Source: Tubiluchus corallicola | Lineage: Eukaryota; Priapulida; Priapulimorpha; Priapulimorphida; Tubiluchidae | Assembly: GCA_030141605.1 (NCBI GenBank) | Contig: JAQGDQ010000410.1 | Coordinates: forward strand, 1 to 62,000 | DNA: 62,000 nucleotides | Direction: 5' to 3' | Shown: piece after piece, positions 22,301-48,300 of the stretch | How the letters are laid out: every line of letters begins with the position of its first letter | How positions within the stretch are numbered: the stretch's first letter is position 1 | The notes under the pieces: generated by a model | The model's input: the letters and a program-made list of their open reading frames with translations, nothing else | Database searches by the model: none | What the model was told of the DNA's origin: nothing | Made by a program: the position numbers and the translations under genes

Positions 22301-25300
22301 TAAAATATTAACTTCGTACAGAACGTTTTTTGAGACTAACTTTAAAATTTCTTTTACTTTCCCCTTCATTAAAAACTTTAGGCTTTCATTTTGTTTTCTT
22401 AATTGCATGTGGAATCAGCAGTCATGGATGATATCATTATTAGGTATTAATTTTGCTGCAGGTATGAGTTAATACAACCCAGCGATCAGTTATTTGGCAT
22501 CAGAGACCCACATGCTAACACATTCGATGGTGTTTTTGGATTATTACAGAAGAAAGTAAGCATAATAGTGTATTATCAGACAATCCGGTCGATTTTAAAC
22601 GCGAAGCAACAAGCTTACGACGATCTGCTTAAACTAAGCGATCGTCAGAGAAACTCTAGTGGCTGCAAAGAGCAATTCTGACTCTTCATCAAGCTTACAA
22701 AATTTTTCTTTGTAGGACTTCTTCGTATTTAAATGATTCATTTTACAAACAAACAAAGTCGAAATGAATTGTAGTTCTTTGCTGTTCATTGAATGTGCAG
22801 CATTCATAAGAGGAACATAAGTTAGTACACTCCAGTGACAAAGGATTTTAGTTCGGTTCATTTGCTGTAATTAACATTTGATGAACAATCACCAGAAAAT
22901 AAGTTTCAAACGCACAAACGTTTGAAAATGAGATTTGAATTAAAATCTGTTTTTATTCTGCAAGCAAAACTTTTTCAACCATTGTTTATTAGTAGGCGCT
23001 GTTGGAAACTTGAAACTGTTAAAATAACTTACCATTGCATAAATAAAATGTTTACAATTCGCTTTACACAACTGCAGCACGCCTAGCAGACAAACCGCTG
23101 CTAAAAACAATTAAAATAATATTGAACTTTACTTTAACTGACATTTTTGTACAATCTATTAAATACTACGTTTTTATTCACCAATGCAATTTTTGTAATT
23201 TCATGTTACTAGATGCTTAAAAATACTCGCTTTTACGATCACTAGCAATTGTTTCATTTGTTTAGAGCCGCCTGTTTTGTTTGGTAACCTCACACGTCTG
23301 TATTATACGACTGTGCCTAGTTATTATGGTGTTTTACGTTTTTTTGTTATTTGTTGCTTTCGCAGTGATCAAAACAGCAAAATTTCCTTCAGGTAATTAA
23401 AAAACGTAACATTAATCTTAATCTCGAAATATGAACAAAGTACATATATGTCAAAATAATGCAAAGTATGTCAAAACTAAAATACTGATTTCGTGAGCCA
23501 TTTAAACAATGTAAAAATTTCCTGAACTAGCTAAGAACAAACATCTTGCCAGAGCCTTTGACGTGCAGTGTTTGTCAAAGATTTAAGAAAGTTTTAAATT
23601 AGATTGCAGATGTAGCAGTGGGCGGTTACAGTATAAGTCAGGAACGTATTGAAGTAGCTGACTTCACGCCACCAATAATGGACGCAGCCATAGGAATTTT
23701 AGTTAGACGCACCTATGGGACAGAGGACAGATTTGGTTCCAACATTCTGATACCACTGGACCAGACAGTATGGTTGACCGTTGTCGCTACGTTACTCGTA
23801 GCCAGTGTGACAGTTTGGTTGATGGATCGAGTCAATCCTACAGGTGTACATTCACACTCGTTTTTCTCCTACTTGTGGCTGTTTTATGCTGAATTTCTGC
23901 AGCAAGGGGGTATGTAATTTTTCTCCAACAGTGGCTTTAAACTTAGCGATCAAAGGTAAATTGTTCTTGTCACGTACGCGCAAGATATGTAAGGTTAAGC
24001 CTCTTACATCAGTCAAATTATTCTGAATAGTATCTATATTTATGTCAGAAAATAGTCTTTACAGACTAATATTTTTTGTACTCCAAGCCGACGTCAAATA
24101 AAGTAGACTGTAACTGCTATCTTTTGTTTTTCTTTGTGTTTCCTCTTTTCTTCTCCCTGTCTTATTTTCTCGTTTATTTTCGTTTATTATAACTGATGGT
24201 TTAATATAACATTTATCATTGTTAATGATGAGCCACTCTCTCATACTTTATTGGTCATGTTATTATATGTCACGCACATTGTTAAAAATTCACTTAAATA
24301 TCTCACCTGGTGTATGGTTAAAATAATAACATGCAACTTGTCAGCTGCTGGGCAACTGTTACTATTTGAGACAAATTTGCAAGCTGCCTTTTTATACATT
24401 TTTCAGGATCGACACATCCCACTAGGTGGCCACAGAGAATCATCATCGTCTTTTCTTGGATGTTGCAAATTGTCGTCATTGCCGTCTACACAGCTAATTT
24501 GGCAGCATTTTTAACAGTAACAAATTTAAATCTGCCGATTAATGGATTAAAAGATTTGGTTAATCCGAAAAGCATAACACCAGTTATCAGAAAAAGTTCA
24601 TACACACAGCAATTTCTTCAGGTGATTAGAGTTACAAATACATATATAAAGCAGCGATTACCAGATATGCCGAATGCGTTATGCGTTATTGCGTAAAATC
24701 ACTTTACGTTGTTTTCAACGAGTGCGTTTATCAGACCTGCGTTATTGCGTTATCTTTTCTGCAGCTTTTCCTTTTGTATTTTTTATATGCAGCTGAATAC
24801 GCAGCAACGTATAACGCATTCAGGATATCTGCTTAAAGTGGCGTTTGTCTGACATCCGGAATGCGTTATGCGTTATCCACCTGCAGAATACCTGCGATAT
24901 AAAAATCAATAGGAAATAGCTGCAAAAAAGTAACGCACAACGCATGTCTGATAAACCGGTGCATTGAAAACAATATAAACCGATTTTATCTGTTCCGCAC
25001 CCGCATAACAGGTAAACGGCACTTTAGGCTCTATTACCAAACGACACATTTTAAAGGTCTGGTAATATGTAAGTCAGAAAACAGTTCTTTCCGATTTTTT
25101 TTATAAAATATTGCGGAGTTTAAAGAGGCGTACACACCTCCAATATAATTATAAAGCATACTTGCTCCGCACGCGTCTCAGAAGTTACTATACACTTTAC
25201 ATTTTGCATATTTTTAACAAAAAAGCAGAATGTTTCAGAATTGATACAGATAAACTAAACCTTGCGCAATTCGTTTAGTCAAATTTGACGAATATCTCAA

Positions 25301-27748
25301 AATAACTGATGCACTAGTAGGGTTTGCTATTTTTGTTACCTTCGTCACGATGTTCAAGAACTTCAACAACCGTCCAGTAGCTGTTCGGGAATCTTGCACG
25401 TTCGGGAGACAAGTCTTTCACAGTCCATGCGTGGTGAAGAAGCACATTGTTCACAGTGAGAGAACAGCGTGGTCCAGATGATGTTCTGAGTTTCCGCTGT
25501 TAATTTAAGTTGGCAATCGAAGGACTCGTGCCAGGCTGATTTTATACCTCATTTCTAGCCTTACAGTCGTCGCCTTAGCAACGTTTTTCCAGTTAAAAAT
25601 AAAGGAAAAACAGAACTACCAAAGGCTTCTTCTTTGAAACTTCTTTTAAGAGCTTGCTGAGATTGGAGAAAAATTTCAAGGAAACCCGAACCCCACCTTA
25701 AACTATACTCAAACAGTTTACCCTATAGAGTATTGAAAGAGAACAAACATTTTTTTCAAAAATGACTTTACGTGAAAGAATTATTACTAAATGATGGTTA
25801 GTTCTTTGCTATTACACTTATTTCGCCATTCACTAGTTGGATGGGCACTAACACCTGCATCTCAGAAACGCTTTGCACTAAAAGAAATACTGTACCTCTT
25901 ATTTCAGAGGTGGCCAGTTGTGACGTAGTACACACGTTCGGTAGCTCATGCGAGAGCACAGGGGCAACTTTGAAACTGAATTTTTAAACTTAAAATTTGC
26001 CGAGTTTTTGTCACTTCCCCACAGTTAATTAAGTCTTTAACCTATTATTTAATTACCAGAAACGCTTCGGCGTTATTATAGGTCTTAAAATGTACACTTT
26101 TACCGTACTTCAAAATGGGGTTAGATATGAAAAATCATCTTGTTTTCCTTTAACAAGAAAATTAGAAATTAAAGTTTAAAAAGTAACTTTTGAAACACCC
26201 TAACTTGCGCAATAGTACTGAACGTCTGTAGGCAATATTGAAGACTGAGCAACGTTATTGCGCTGTGTGCTCGAATTAAAGTCAATACTATTGCGACAAT
26301 TATTTTAACTGAGGTGACTTTTTAGACTTCAACAGATCTTGATACACAGAAAGTGTGGCGTAGAATTGCTAGAAATCATCAGAAAACGATGTTTGTGCCA
26401 GAAGATGCATCCATGATACAACGTGTTGCTGCAGGTCAGACAGCATGGATCGGTGGACAGCGGGTAATAAAAACAAACACGTCTATTTGTCAGTTTACCG
26501 GTTTTGTTTCTGGCTTTTTTAACTTATTGATTAGTTGACTTGAAAAGCTGACTGGTTAACTAACTGAGTGACTAGCTTACTGACACTAGCTCGATGGCCT
26601 GGATAGTTAACTAACTGACTCCCGACTGCCTGTATGCCTGGCCATTGAATGACTAACTGACCAACCAATTGGCTGGTTGACTGACTGACTGACTCACTGA
26701 CTGACTGACTGACTGACTGACTGACTGACTGACTGACTAACCGACCGACCGACCGACCGACCGACCGACCGACTGACTGACTGACTGACTGACTGACTGA
26801 CTGACTGACTGACTGACTGACTGACTGACTGACTGACTGACTGACTGACTGACTGACACAGACGGATTGACTGACTGACAAACATAGTGGCTGTTTGTTT
26901 ACTGGTTGGCTCACTTGTTCATTCGTTGAATTGTCATTGTTTGCCTGCTTTGCTGGTTGTTTTTTCATCCATTCATGCATTTGTCCTTTCATTCAATTGT
27001 TTTTCAGTTGATCCATATTTTCTACATTATATACGGGTTTTGATTTAGCCAGTAAATTCTAACTAAACATTCTTGCTTTCAATGCTAAGACGGAAATACA
27101 TTTTTTTATTTCAGCGAGTCTTGCAATTCGTAAGTTTTGGTTGATTTTTGTATGGAACCCGGACATCAGCATTACAAACCGTAGTCTGGTTAGACGACTT
27201 TTTGTGCGGAAACAGAGTAGTCATTTACATAGGTTAAGGACTTGCAGATCATGCACAGAAACTAGTAGTTGCCTAACTTATACTTTCAGACACTTGAGTA
27301 CCAAGCAAGTCTTTCTTGTAACGTCACACTAATTAAAGAATTGTATGGATCTGCGCTAGTTGGCATTCCTTTTCGAAAGGATTTTCCTCACATGGATGTT
27401 ATATCGAAGGAGTAAGTAAAATTGCTCGACGTATTTTTCTTCTACACAGCCCGAGTAATACGCGACGAAAACCAGGCAAATAGTTAACTTTGCACACATT
27501 TTTATAGAATCAACACCATGGTACAGACTGGTATGGTAGAAAAATGGAAATCAAAATGGTGGCCAGTGAACTACAAATGTGTACCTAATGCCGAGCGGCG
27601 GGAAATGCAAGACACAAGTCAGCTGACACTTGGTCTCTCGCAGATGCGTTTTCCTTTCTACGTTCTTGTCATAGGAGTGGTGACGTCATGGACGATGATG
27701 CTTGCAGAACGCTGCTGCTGGCGAAGGGGTATCATCGAACCTGTTTGA
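19325..27748 (+). CDS. ionotropic glutamate receptor-like gene C (complete, 10 exons, 696 aa)
   Basis: Exons: 19325-19637, 20212-20429, 21112-21453, 21793-21893, 22462-22555, 23603-23909, 24407-24621, 26326-26463, 27290-27411 and 27508-27748. Every phase matches genes B and D. The third exon fuses what are two exons in B and D, so one intron was lost here or gained in the others. Start choice is uncertain: the first ATG is used, but later Met codons (19370 onward) or an upstream exon are possible; a hydrophobic stretch (AILFIFSLVLILSVM) serves as signal peptide. S1 has YSISQER with ligand arginine R371 and DFTPP; the pore loop ends LQQGG; M3 has VYTANLAAFLTV; S2 has KSSYTQQF. The residue matching GluA2 E705 is G574. 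M4 is followed by a short Cys/Arg tail. It is a likely plasma-membrane cation-channel subunit of unknown ligand. Confidence 0.86.
24645..25031. mobile_element. foldback MITE-like element, ~390 bp
   Basis: Long imperfect inverted arms pair across the whole interval. TTGTTTTCAACGAGTGCGTT (24710) pairs with the complement of GGTGCATTGAAAACAATATA, and GTTTATCAGACCTGCGTT (24727) with AACGCATGTCTGATAAAC. GCGTTATGCGTTAT words recur throughout. The outer ends (AAAGCAGCGATTACC; complement of GGTAAACGGCACTTTAGG) give imperfect terminal repeats. It begins about 24 bp after the donor of the M3 exon of gene C and has no coding capacity. Confidence 0.65.
26678..26860 (+). repeat. (GACT)n tract with internal (GACC)n block
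   Basis: Tetranucleotide array of about 180 bp in an S2 intron of gene C. ACTG units surround an ACCG block near 26740-26770. The SQSV-repeat frames on the minus strand come from it. Confidence 0.95.
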
Positions 27749-29524
27749 TATTAGGCAAGGACATCAAAAGTAAACTTTGCTTTAAAATCCTCGCTGCCCT
27801 TATGTGTTGAAGAGAGTTACGTGTTTATGCACAAATATTTTCAGTTATTTCAAATTACCGTAATTAGGTTCACTGAATCTTCTGTATATATCAACTTGCC
27901 AGTTGCACGTTTTCTGTGAAGGTTGTTTGTTGTTTAGAATAATTATATTTAATTTAATCATAGTTTACAATGTTTGTGTCTGCAATAACTTTTTACTCAT
28001 CAATACGAAAAGCTATTCTAATTCACGTGCTTATTGCAAAGTGCCATTGCTAAAACAAGGTGGTGCTGGGGCACAGAATTCTTACAATTAATGATTCCTC
28101 GATTTTGTGTTTAATACTCAAATATAATTTACTACTTCACTCTCTAATTAGCGTTACTACAAAATAAAGTGAAATCTAAAGTTGAACCTTCACTCTACAA
28201 TTAACTTACGTGACGCAGTCAAAAGCATCTTAAGAAAAAATGACGTGAAAGAATTAAATGATGGAAGCGATATTGAAGTAGTTGTGTTATCGTAAATGCA
28301 GTTTCGTGCCCGAACAGTAAATCAGTTACAGGTGATTATATTTCACGTAATTTATTCATAAATAATTCGTACAATTAGTGATATTTAACCACTATTATCG
28401 ACTTAGCTCATATATTGCTTATGCACGTCTTTTCTCACATGTATGACAATGGTAATTCGCAGAGATTCTCGTGAATCTACTAAATGAAATAATTCTCATC
28501 TCATGATTTTTTTAATTGCATTCACCTATTACACACACACTTACATTTTTACAAATTTGTGGAAAGAGAACATGCAAAAAATCGAAGCTATACAATAAAA
28601 CTATTCACAATGCAAAGTTTTAGTACATTTTTTCAGCATCAATGAAACCGTCTAGCTTAGCAAAGTGTTGCTGTGCCAACCCCTTGCATCACAAACTAAA
28701 ACCGTAACTAGAACGCAAATTGAACGCAGATCTTTAAAAAATCTTTGAGGCGATGATGACGATGGCAGTGACTGCAGTTGTTGTCATTATCGTTCTTGTT
28801 GCTATTGGGTTGCCGTTGCGGTGGCTATGGCCATCGTCATTGTTGTTGAGAAAATTAAAATCAATAATATCCGAGCCATTTCGTGATACACACCATCTTA
28901 CGCTAAAACATCTCATCTTGCGTCTGTCCCATTAATTCGGCTCACATACTACACTAACATCATATATATCATGATTGTTAATTTTTATTATTATCAACAT
29001 CATCATCATCGTCGTCATCATCACAACTGTAATAATTCACTGACATAAATGCAACATTAAACATAAACACATCAAAACAAAAGAAATACTACTGCTAATA
29101 ATAATAATAATAATAATAAGTAATCATTCTACATATACTGTCACGTTTACACTATTCAATAACATCGCAGTGATAACATGCAATATTATCGTCACGAGAA
29201 CAAATTTAATATATCAGTAATTATTTTTGTACGTGTTTCCAGGTTTAAATTGAATACACCATCTGTGTTGTTAAAAGTCATATATATATATATTATATGT
29301 ATTTTACATTTTGTTCTGTTACTCTACACCGCGCTAGTATCTGTTGTTCAGTTTATGCATATTACTTACACAGTCTAATATTACATGTTTCTGGGGGCTT
29401 AGGCCATCTCGCTCCAGACTTAAGAAAAGCCCAACACATTTAAATATATATATATAAAACGAAAAGGCCTGAATCCCGCAGAAAGGCATCACTTTTTGTG
29501 GTATAGTTTGTCATTACTTTCATT
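27749..29524. other. tail-to-tail intergenic region between genes C and D
   Basis: Genes C (+) and D (-) converge here. It contains a possible distal polyadenylation signal for C (AATAAA at 28163), a GATGATGACGATG/CATCATC-rich patch near 28750-29030, (AAT)n at about 29095-29119, and AT dinucleotide runs near 29280 and 29445. No further gene is supported. Confidence 0.5.
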
Positions 29525-43100
<13,576 letters not shown>

Positions 43101-44327
43101 TCTGGCACATTTATTGTAAGTAGTCTATTGCTCCAACAATAAGTTTCACTTTTAAGTACAATTTTCTTATGCACTTCATTCTCTATCACCAAGCAAGGCA
43201 GTAGACTGTTAATGTACCATATCACCTGCTGCTAAAGCTCACATTTTTCGTTATGATGTGTTTGTTTGCGTGCTGGCGAATTGTTACATTAAACAATGTA
43301 CCAATCAATTATTAAGCTTAAATTATGCATGAATTATATTCTGTCTATCATGAGTGTCACGTAAGCTCATATGTATGACAGCGTTAGTAAAAATATGAAA
43401 CCAAAGTGAAATTGCTATATATATATATATAGTATATATAATATATGTCAATTGTACAAGGTCTGTCAAATATATCTAAGCCAAAATGAAAATTCTATGA
43501 AATGCGCCGTTCTTTTTATGGTACTTTTTGCACCAAATAAGAGATGTAAATGCATAACTGGTGAAAATTTTACTGTTTAAATCTTTTGATAGCATTGAAT
43601 ATATTTCTTACAATTTGTGACTTAATATTACTTGTTCCTTGGGGAGTTAGGTGCAGATGCAGGAAAATATTAAACACAGAACTTGCCACTGTTGAGGAGG
43701 AAAAATGATCATGAGTGTGCTTGTGGTACATCTGCAGATTGTACCTGGCTATCTGCTCGAGGACGACTATCCTTAATTATTTATAGAGAAACCTATACAC
43801 GGCTACAAAAGTAGTTCGGTTTGCAGTTACTTCACAGCAATCATTTAGTACCACAAATCCTTGTCTAGTAGACATTTAAAGCATGAAAACACTGTTAAGC
43901 AGGCCAGTATGTATATATGAACATTTTCTGTGTGTATGAACAACATTATGTTGTTTTAGCATTATATTTTGAACTTCACTCATGCATATCCAATATACTA
44001 TGTCACCTCAGCTATTTACGAAACCGCCTGCGGACGAAAAACATATGTCTTATGTTTCAAGCTTTTAACAAAATTGTTTGGGGAAATTGCCAAACCTCGA
44101 CCTGGTTGAAATTTGAGCAATTTGTAGTCAACCATTGTCGTAGAATATTAATATCTGACACAGCCGCTCATAAATCCGTGTCTATCTCTCTCGGCATTCG
44201 CCCACCTTTGCGAAAATTGAAAGACAATTCCTGGCAAAGAGCGTCAGTGATCATTGCGCCAGGTAGAGAGCAAGCTGACAGGACTAGTCTGTTATTTCGT
44301 TTCCTATATGAACCTTCGCTCTTTACG
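43101..44327. promoter_or_regulatory. head-to-head intergenic region of gene D and the secreted-peptide gene
   Basis: About 1.2 kb separates the divergent start codons of gene D (43100, minus) and the peptide gene (44328, plus). It should hold both promoters, but no clear TATA or initiator pair was settled. It includes an AT run at 43417-43448. An open stretch at 43917-44327 (HCRRILISDTAAHKS ... GIRPPLRKLKD) faintly resembles a LINE C-terminal region. Confidence 0.35.
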
Positions 44328-45281
44328 ATGCATAAGATGAATATGACAATAGTGTTTATATTAAGTATCTCTATAGCCTTGTCATTTTGCTTAAACTACA
44401 ACCAACGAGTTTATGAGAATCCAAGACAACTAAAGGTAAGCATGTAAATTATCTTGAGCAGTACAAATATACACACAAGTTTGTTTTCTATACAGTCTAC
44501 TGCAAAACCATACAAAATTTTTAAGGTATCCGAAATTTCGCTCATATAATTATGGCCTATCATAATAATCGCGTACAATAATCATATTATAACAGTGTTG
44601 ATGATGATGATGATGATGATGATGACGATGATGATAAAAAGAAGAAAAATGTTCTGTTATTGTAATGTAATAATGTAGGAATGTGTTATTATTGTGATGA
44701 TATATTTCAACAGAATTTGTTTATCGTTTCAATTAATATAACTTGGTAAACAGTTCTTTGTTTTGGGCGTTATAATTTTTCAATCGTTTTAATTACGTTT
44801 AAATTTATTCATGTAGCCGCGAACAAAGGAAGCGTAGAGTTATTAACATAAGTTTCTTCAGTTGTGTCTTCTTCCGTTTTATAGGCAGTTAAAAGTGAAT
44901 GCGGACAATGCTGTTTCAACCGTATACACCATCACCTATAAAAGCAAAATTGATACACCATAAATATATTATATGATACACAATAATAAAAATCGCGGGA
45001 AATATTTGTAACACGAAACGGGTTTCCCTGGCTTATTTACTGATTTGAAGGGCCTTGACAGCTGTATAGGTGGTGTCTTAACGCAGTTATATTCTGAAAA
45101 AGAGAGGAGGGAAAACAGTCGCTTATTTGGTAAAAGCAAAATTTAATGCGCTAAAGGAAAATATCTTGCTTTATGCAGGGCCTATTTCAGAGGGCGGAAG
45201 TGGGGATACGTTCCCGGGGCCTAAACCTCCAGGGGGGCCTCGCGCCAAGGTAACTTTTTTTGCTTTATGCGAACATACTGC

Positions 45282-45352
<71 letters not shown>

Positions 45353-48300
45353 CCTCCCTCTCTCTCTCTTATTTAGCGCTTGTGTCATACATTGTTTTTT
45401 GCCTGATTCTCTAATGCTGTCTGTCATTGTACCGATTGTGAAAGACAAAAATAAGGAAATTACAGCCAAGAATAATTATAGGCCAATAGCACTATCCACA
45501 GTGTCGAGCAAACTATTAGAAATTTTGTTTTTAAGCAGATACGGTAACTCAATTCAATCAACACCAAATCAGTTTGGTTACGTGGATGAATTGGGTACAG
45601 AAATGTGTTTGTATACCATGAAAGAAGTTATCGACTATTACATTCAACGCCAGAGTCCAGTACACATATTGTTCTTAGATGCATCTAAAGCTTTTGACCG
45701 GGTAAATTACTACAAAATGTTTCTAAAACTGGTCGATACTGATATGCCTAACATTATTATAAGATTATTAGCCTTTTACTACTCTCGACAAACCATGTTT
45801 GTGAGGTGGGGAAATTTTTGCTCTAGCACATTTAAAGTCGCAAATGGTGTTCGGCAGGGTGCAAAAATGTCGCCCATACTATTTAATTTATATTTCAGAG
45901 ACTTGAGTTCTGACCTCACATCTACCGGTCTAGGTTGTCAGATAGGTGGTACTTATATAAATCACCTTATGTTTGCTGATGATGGATGTTTACTAGCATC
46001 CACTACCACTGCTTTACAAACTTTAGTTGATATGTATGTTGATTACGCAAATAGTCATGACATAGTAATAAACGTAGATAAGACTAAACTCATAACAATT
46101 ACACCCCCCAGTATGTGTGGGTTCAATTTCAGTTCACCTGAGGTAGCCGGTAAAATAATTATACCGTGTGAAACAGAAAAGTATCTTGGCCATATCATCA
46201 CCAGTGATAACAAAGATGACATGGATGTTATCAGACAACGAAGTCTGTTTTGTGATAGAGCGAACCGTATTCTTAGAAAATTTCATCATTGTTCACCTAA
46301 TGTCAAAACTCATCTGTTCAACTCTTATTGTAATTCTTTCTACGGTATGGCCACCTGGCGACATTTTTATAACTACAGTCTCAGCAAACTTAAAGTAGCT
46401 CACAATGTTTCAAAACGCAAACTTTTCAACTACCCATATGATTATAGTTCTAGGACCATTTCAGTAGACCACGATGTTTTATACTTTGATGTAATACGTA
46501 GGAAAACTGCATACAGTTTATACATTAGAGTAATGCAAAGCTCAAATCTTCTCATAAACGCATTGAATAACAGTGAAGCTTTTTACACTTCAGACATAAG
46601 AGACCAGTGGAGGAAAGTGTTAGGACGATTCAGGCTGGACGCATGATATTGTATATATATATATAGACTGTACTGTTATTTTATTTATTTATGTATTAAT
46701 TTGCATGTGTTGAGAGGAGGTGTTATAATTATTGTATGTCTTGTAATTATTGTATGTTATGTATTCTATGAACTTGGTTCGAAATAAAGAGTTAAATCAA
46801 AATTAAATCAAATCAATCTATATAAGATCAAGGAATTAATGGCCGCCGTTGTAAAAATAAAAAAACTAAATATGTGATCCTTTTATTTTTAAAACTGTAT
46901 TCAGGATGTCTGTTTAAAAATTTTATTAATAGTCTTTAGTATATTTAAAAATAATGCAGATAATAATATAGCTAGATGATATTTTGAATGTTTTTATCTG
47001 CTATTATTATTGACGTTATTACTAACTATTTTAATTAATTTGATATTCTTATTTAGGAATAATTTCTATGTATTTTTGTAAATTTGTAATATTATCTGAA
47101 ATGTTATGTTTGTTTGTATGTAAATAACTATTGTAATTTAACTGTACCTATAAATAGAGGTAAATAAGTATTAAGTATTAAGAACTGGTCTTGAGAATAA
47201 AGCAGTTTTTCTTTCAATTGTTCTTTCCTTTAACAACTGTATAACTCCATATTTTCTCTTCGAAAGTGCTTCTCCGGCGTTTTAGCAGTTCAAAAATTTT
47301 CTGGGCGTCAACCGTGGTGGCGCCCGCTCCCCCCCCCCGGCGCTAGTCTTCTGTGTAACTATCACCATAACTATGTACTCTGCATTTTTAAATCATCCTT
47401 TACCATGCATGAAATCGCTTTTACACCTTATATATATATATATATATATATAAGTGTAAAATATATTAATATTATACTGCATGTATCTATAACGTTATAT
47501 TTTTTGCGCACAAATAAGACTTTGGTCTCCGTAATGACCACCTTATCGTTTTAAAATTTCTATTACTTTTATTTGCAAATGTGTGCATGTAGTTTCTATT
47601 CTGCATAAATCATTCCATGTCTAAGTGTTTTTTTTTAAATACAGTAAACTATTAAGATAAAAGACTGTCAAAATGCAGAATTCGTCTGAGATGGTGCCTA
47701 TTCTTTTGTCGATAAATTAACATACTTGTTAGTCGGTTCTCTTGATGACTGACTGCTACATGACACTAGATTACACATGTCTGGTCTCTCTGGTCTGGCT
47801 TATTGAATGGTATATTGGATTGACTCGTATTAATCAGTTTAGCTGTAATCGACTAGGTTTTGCTGCTGTTCGATACTGCCATCTTCTTTGTCTTGTTTTA
47901 GCCCTGTCTGTAACCCCTTTTATATTGTCTGGTTTATTTTAGATGGCACAGATCACTTTTATGCACTCTCCATTTCTAGGACAGTCTGGGAAAGTCTATT
48001 AATAAATAACATAATATACATAAGGCTGCTTCTAAATATTTGCCATGAAGTCAGCAGACAGATTTCTTACCTGCACACAATCACGTTTCCTAGTCTAAAT
48101 GTCGCACAAAGTTCAGTAAATTATTTTCATCTAGTCGCCAATATATTTTTAATAACCTGTAAAATGGACTTTTCAGCTCTTAAACGTTTTTTGACGCCGC
48201 TTTTAAGTTTTTAGCAAGACGCAGCACGATATTACTGTTAATAATAGAACGACACCGTGACATTCAAACAGTCATTAAAAATAGTACCGACATTCGTGCT

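Noticed and set aside
26531-26992. Minus-strand ORF rich in VSQS repeats
   Set aside because: It is the translation of the (GACT)n microsatellite, open in several frames.
43917-44327. N-terminal extension of the secreted peptide
   Set aside because: The frame is open but has no signal peptide and reads like LINE C-terminal debris; the ATG at 44328 directly precedes a strong signal peptide.
47742-48214. Two plus-strand ORFs with hydrophobic stretches
   Set aside because: Inside the first intron of the predicted peptide gene, no signal or family features.
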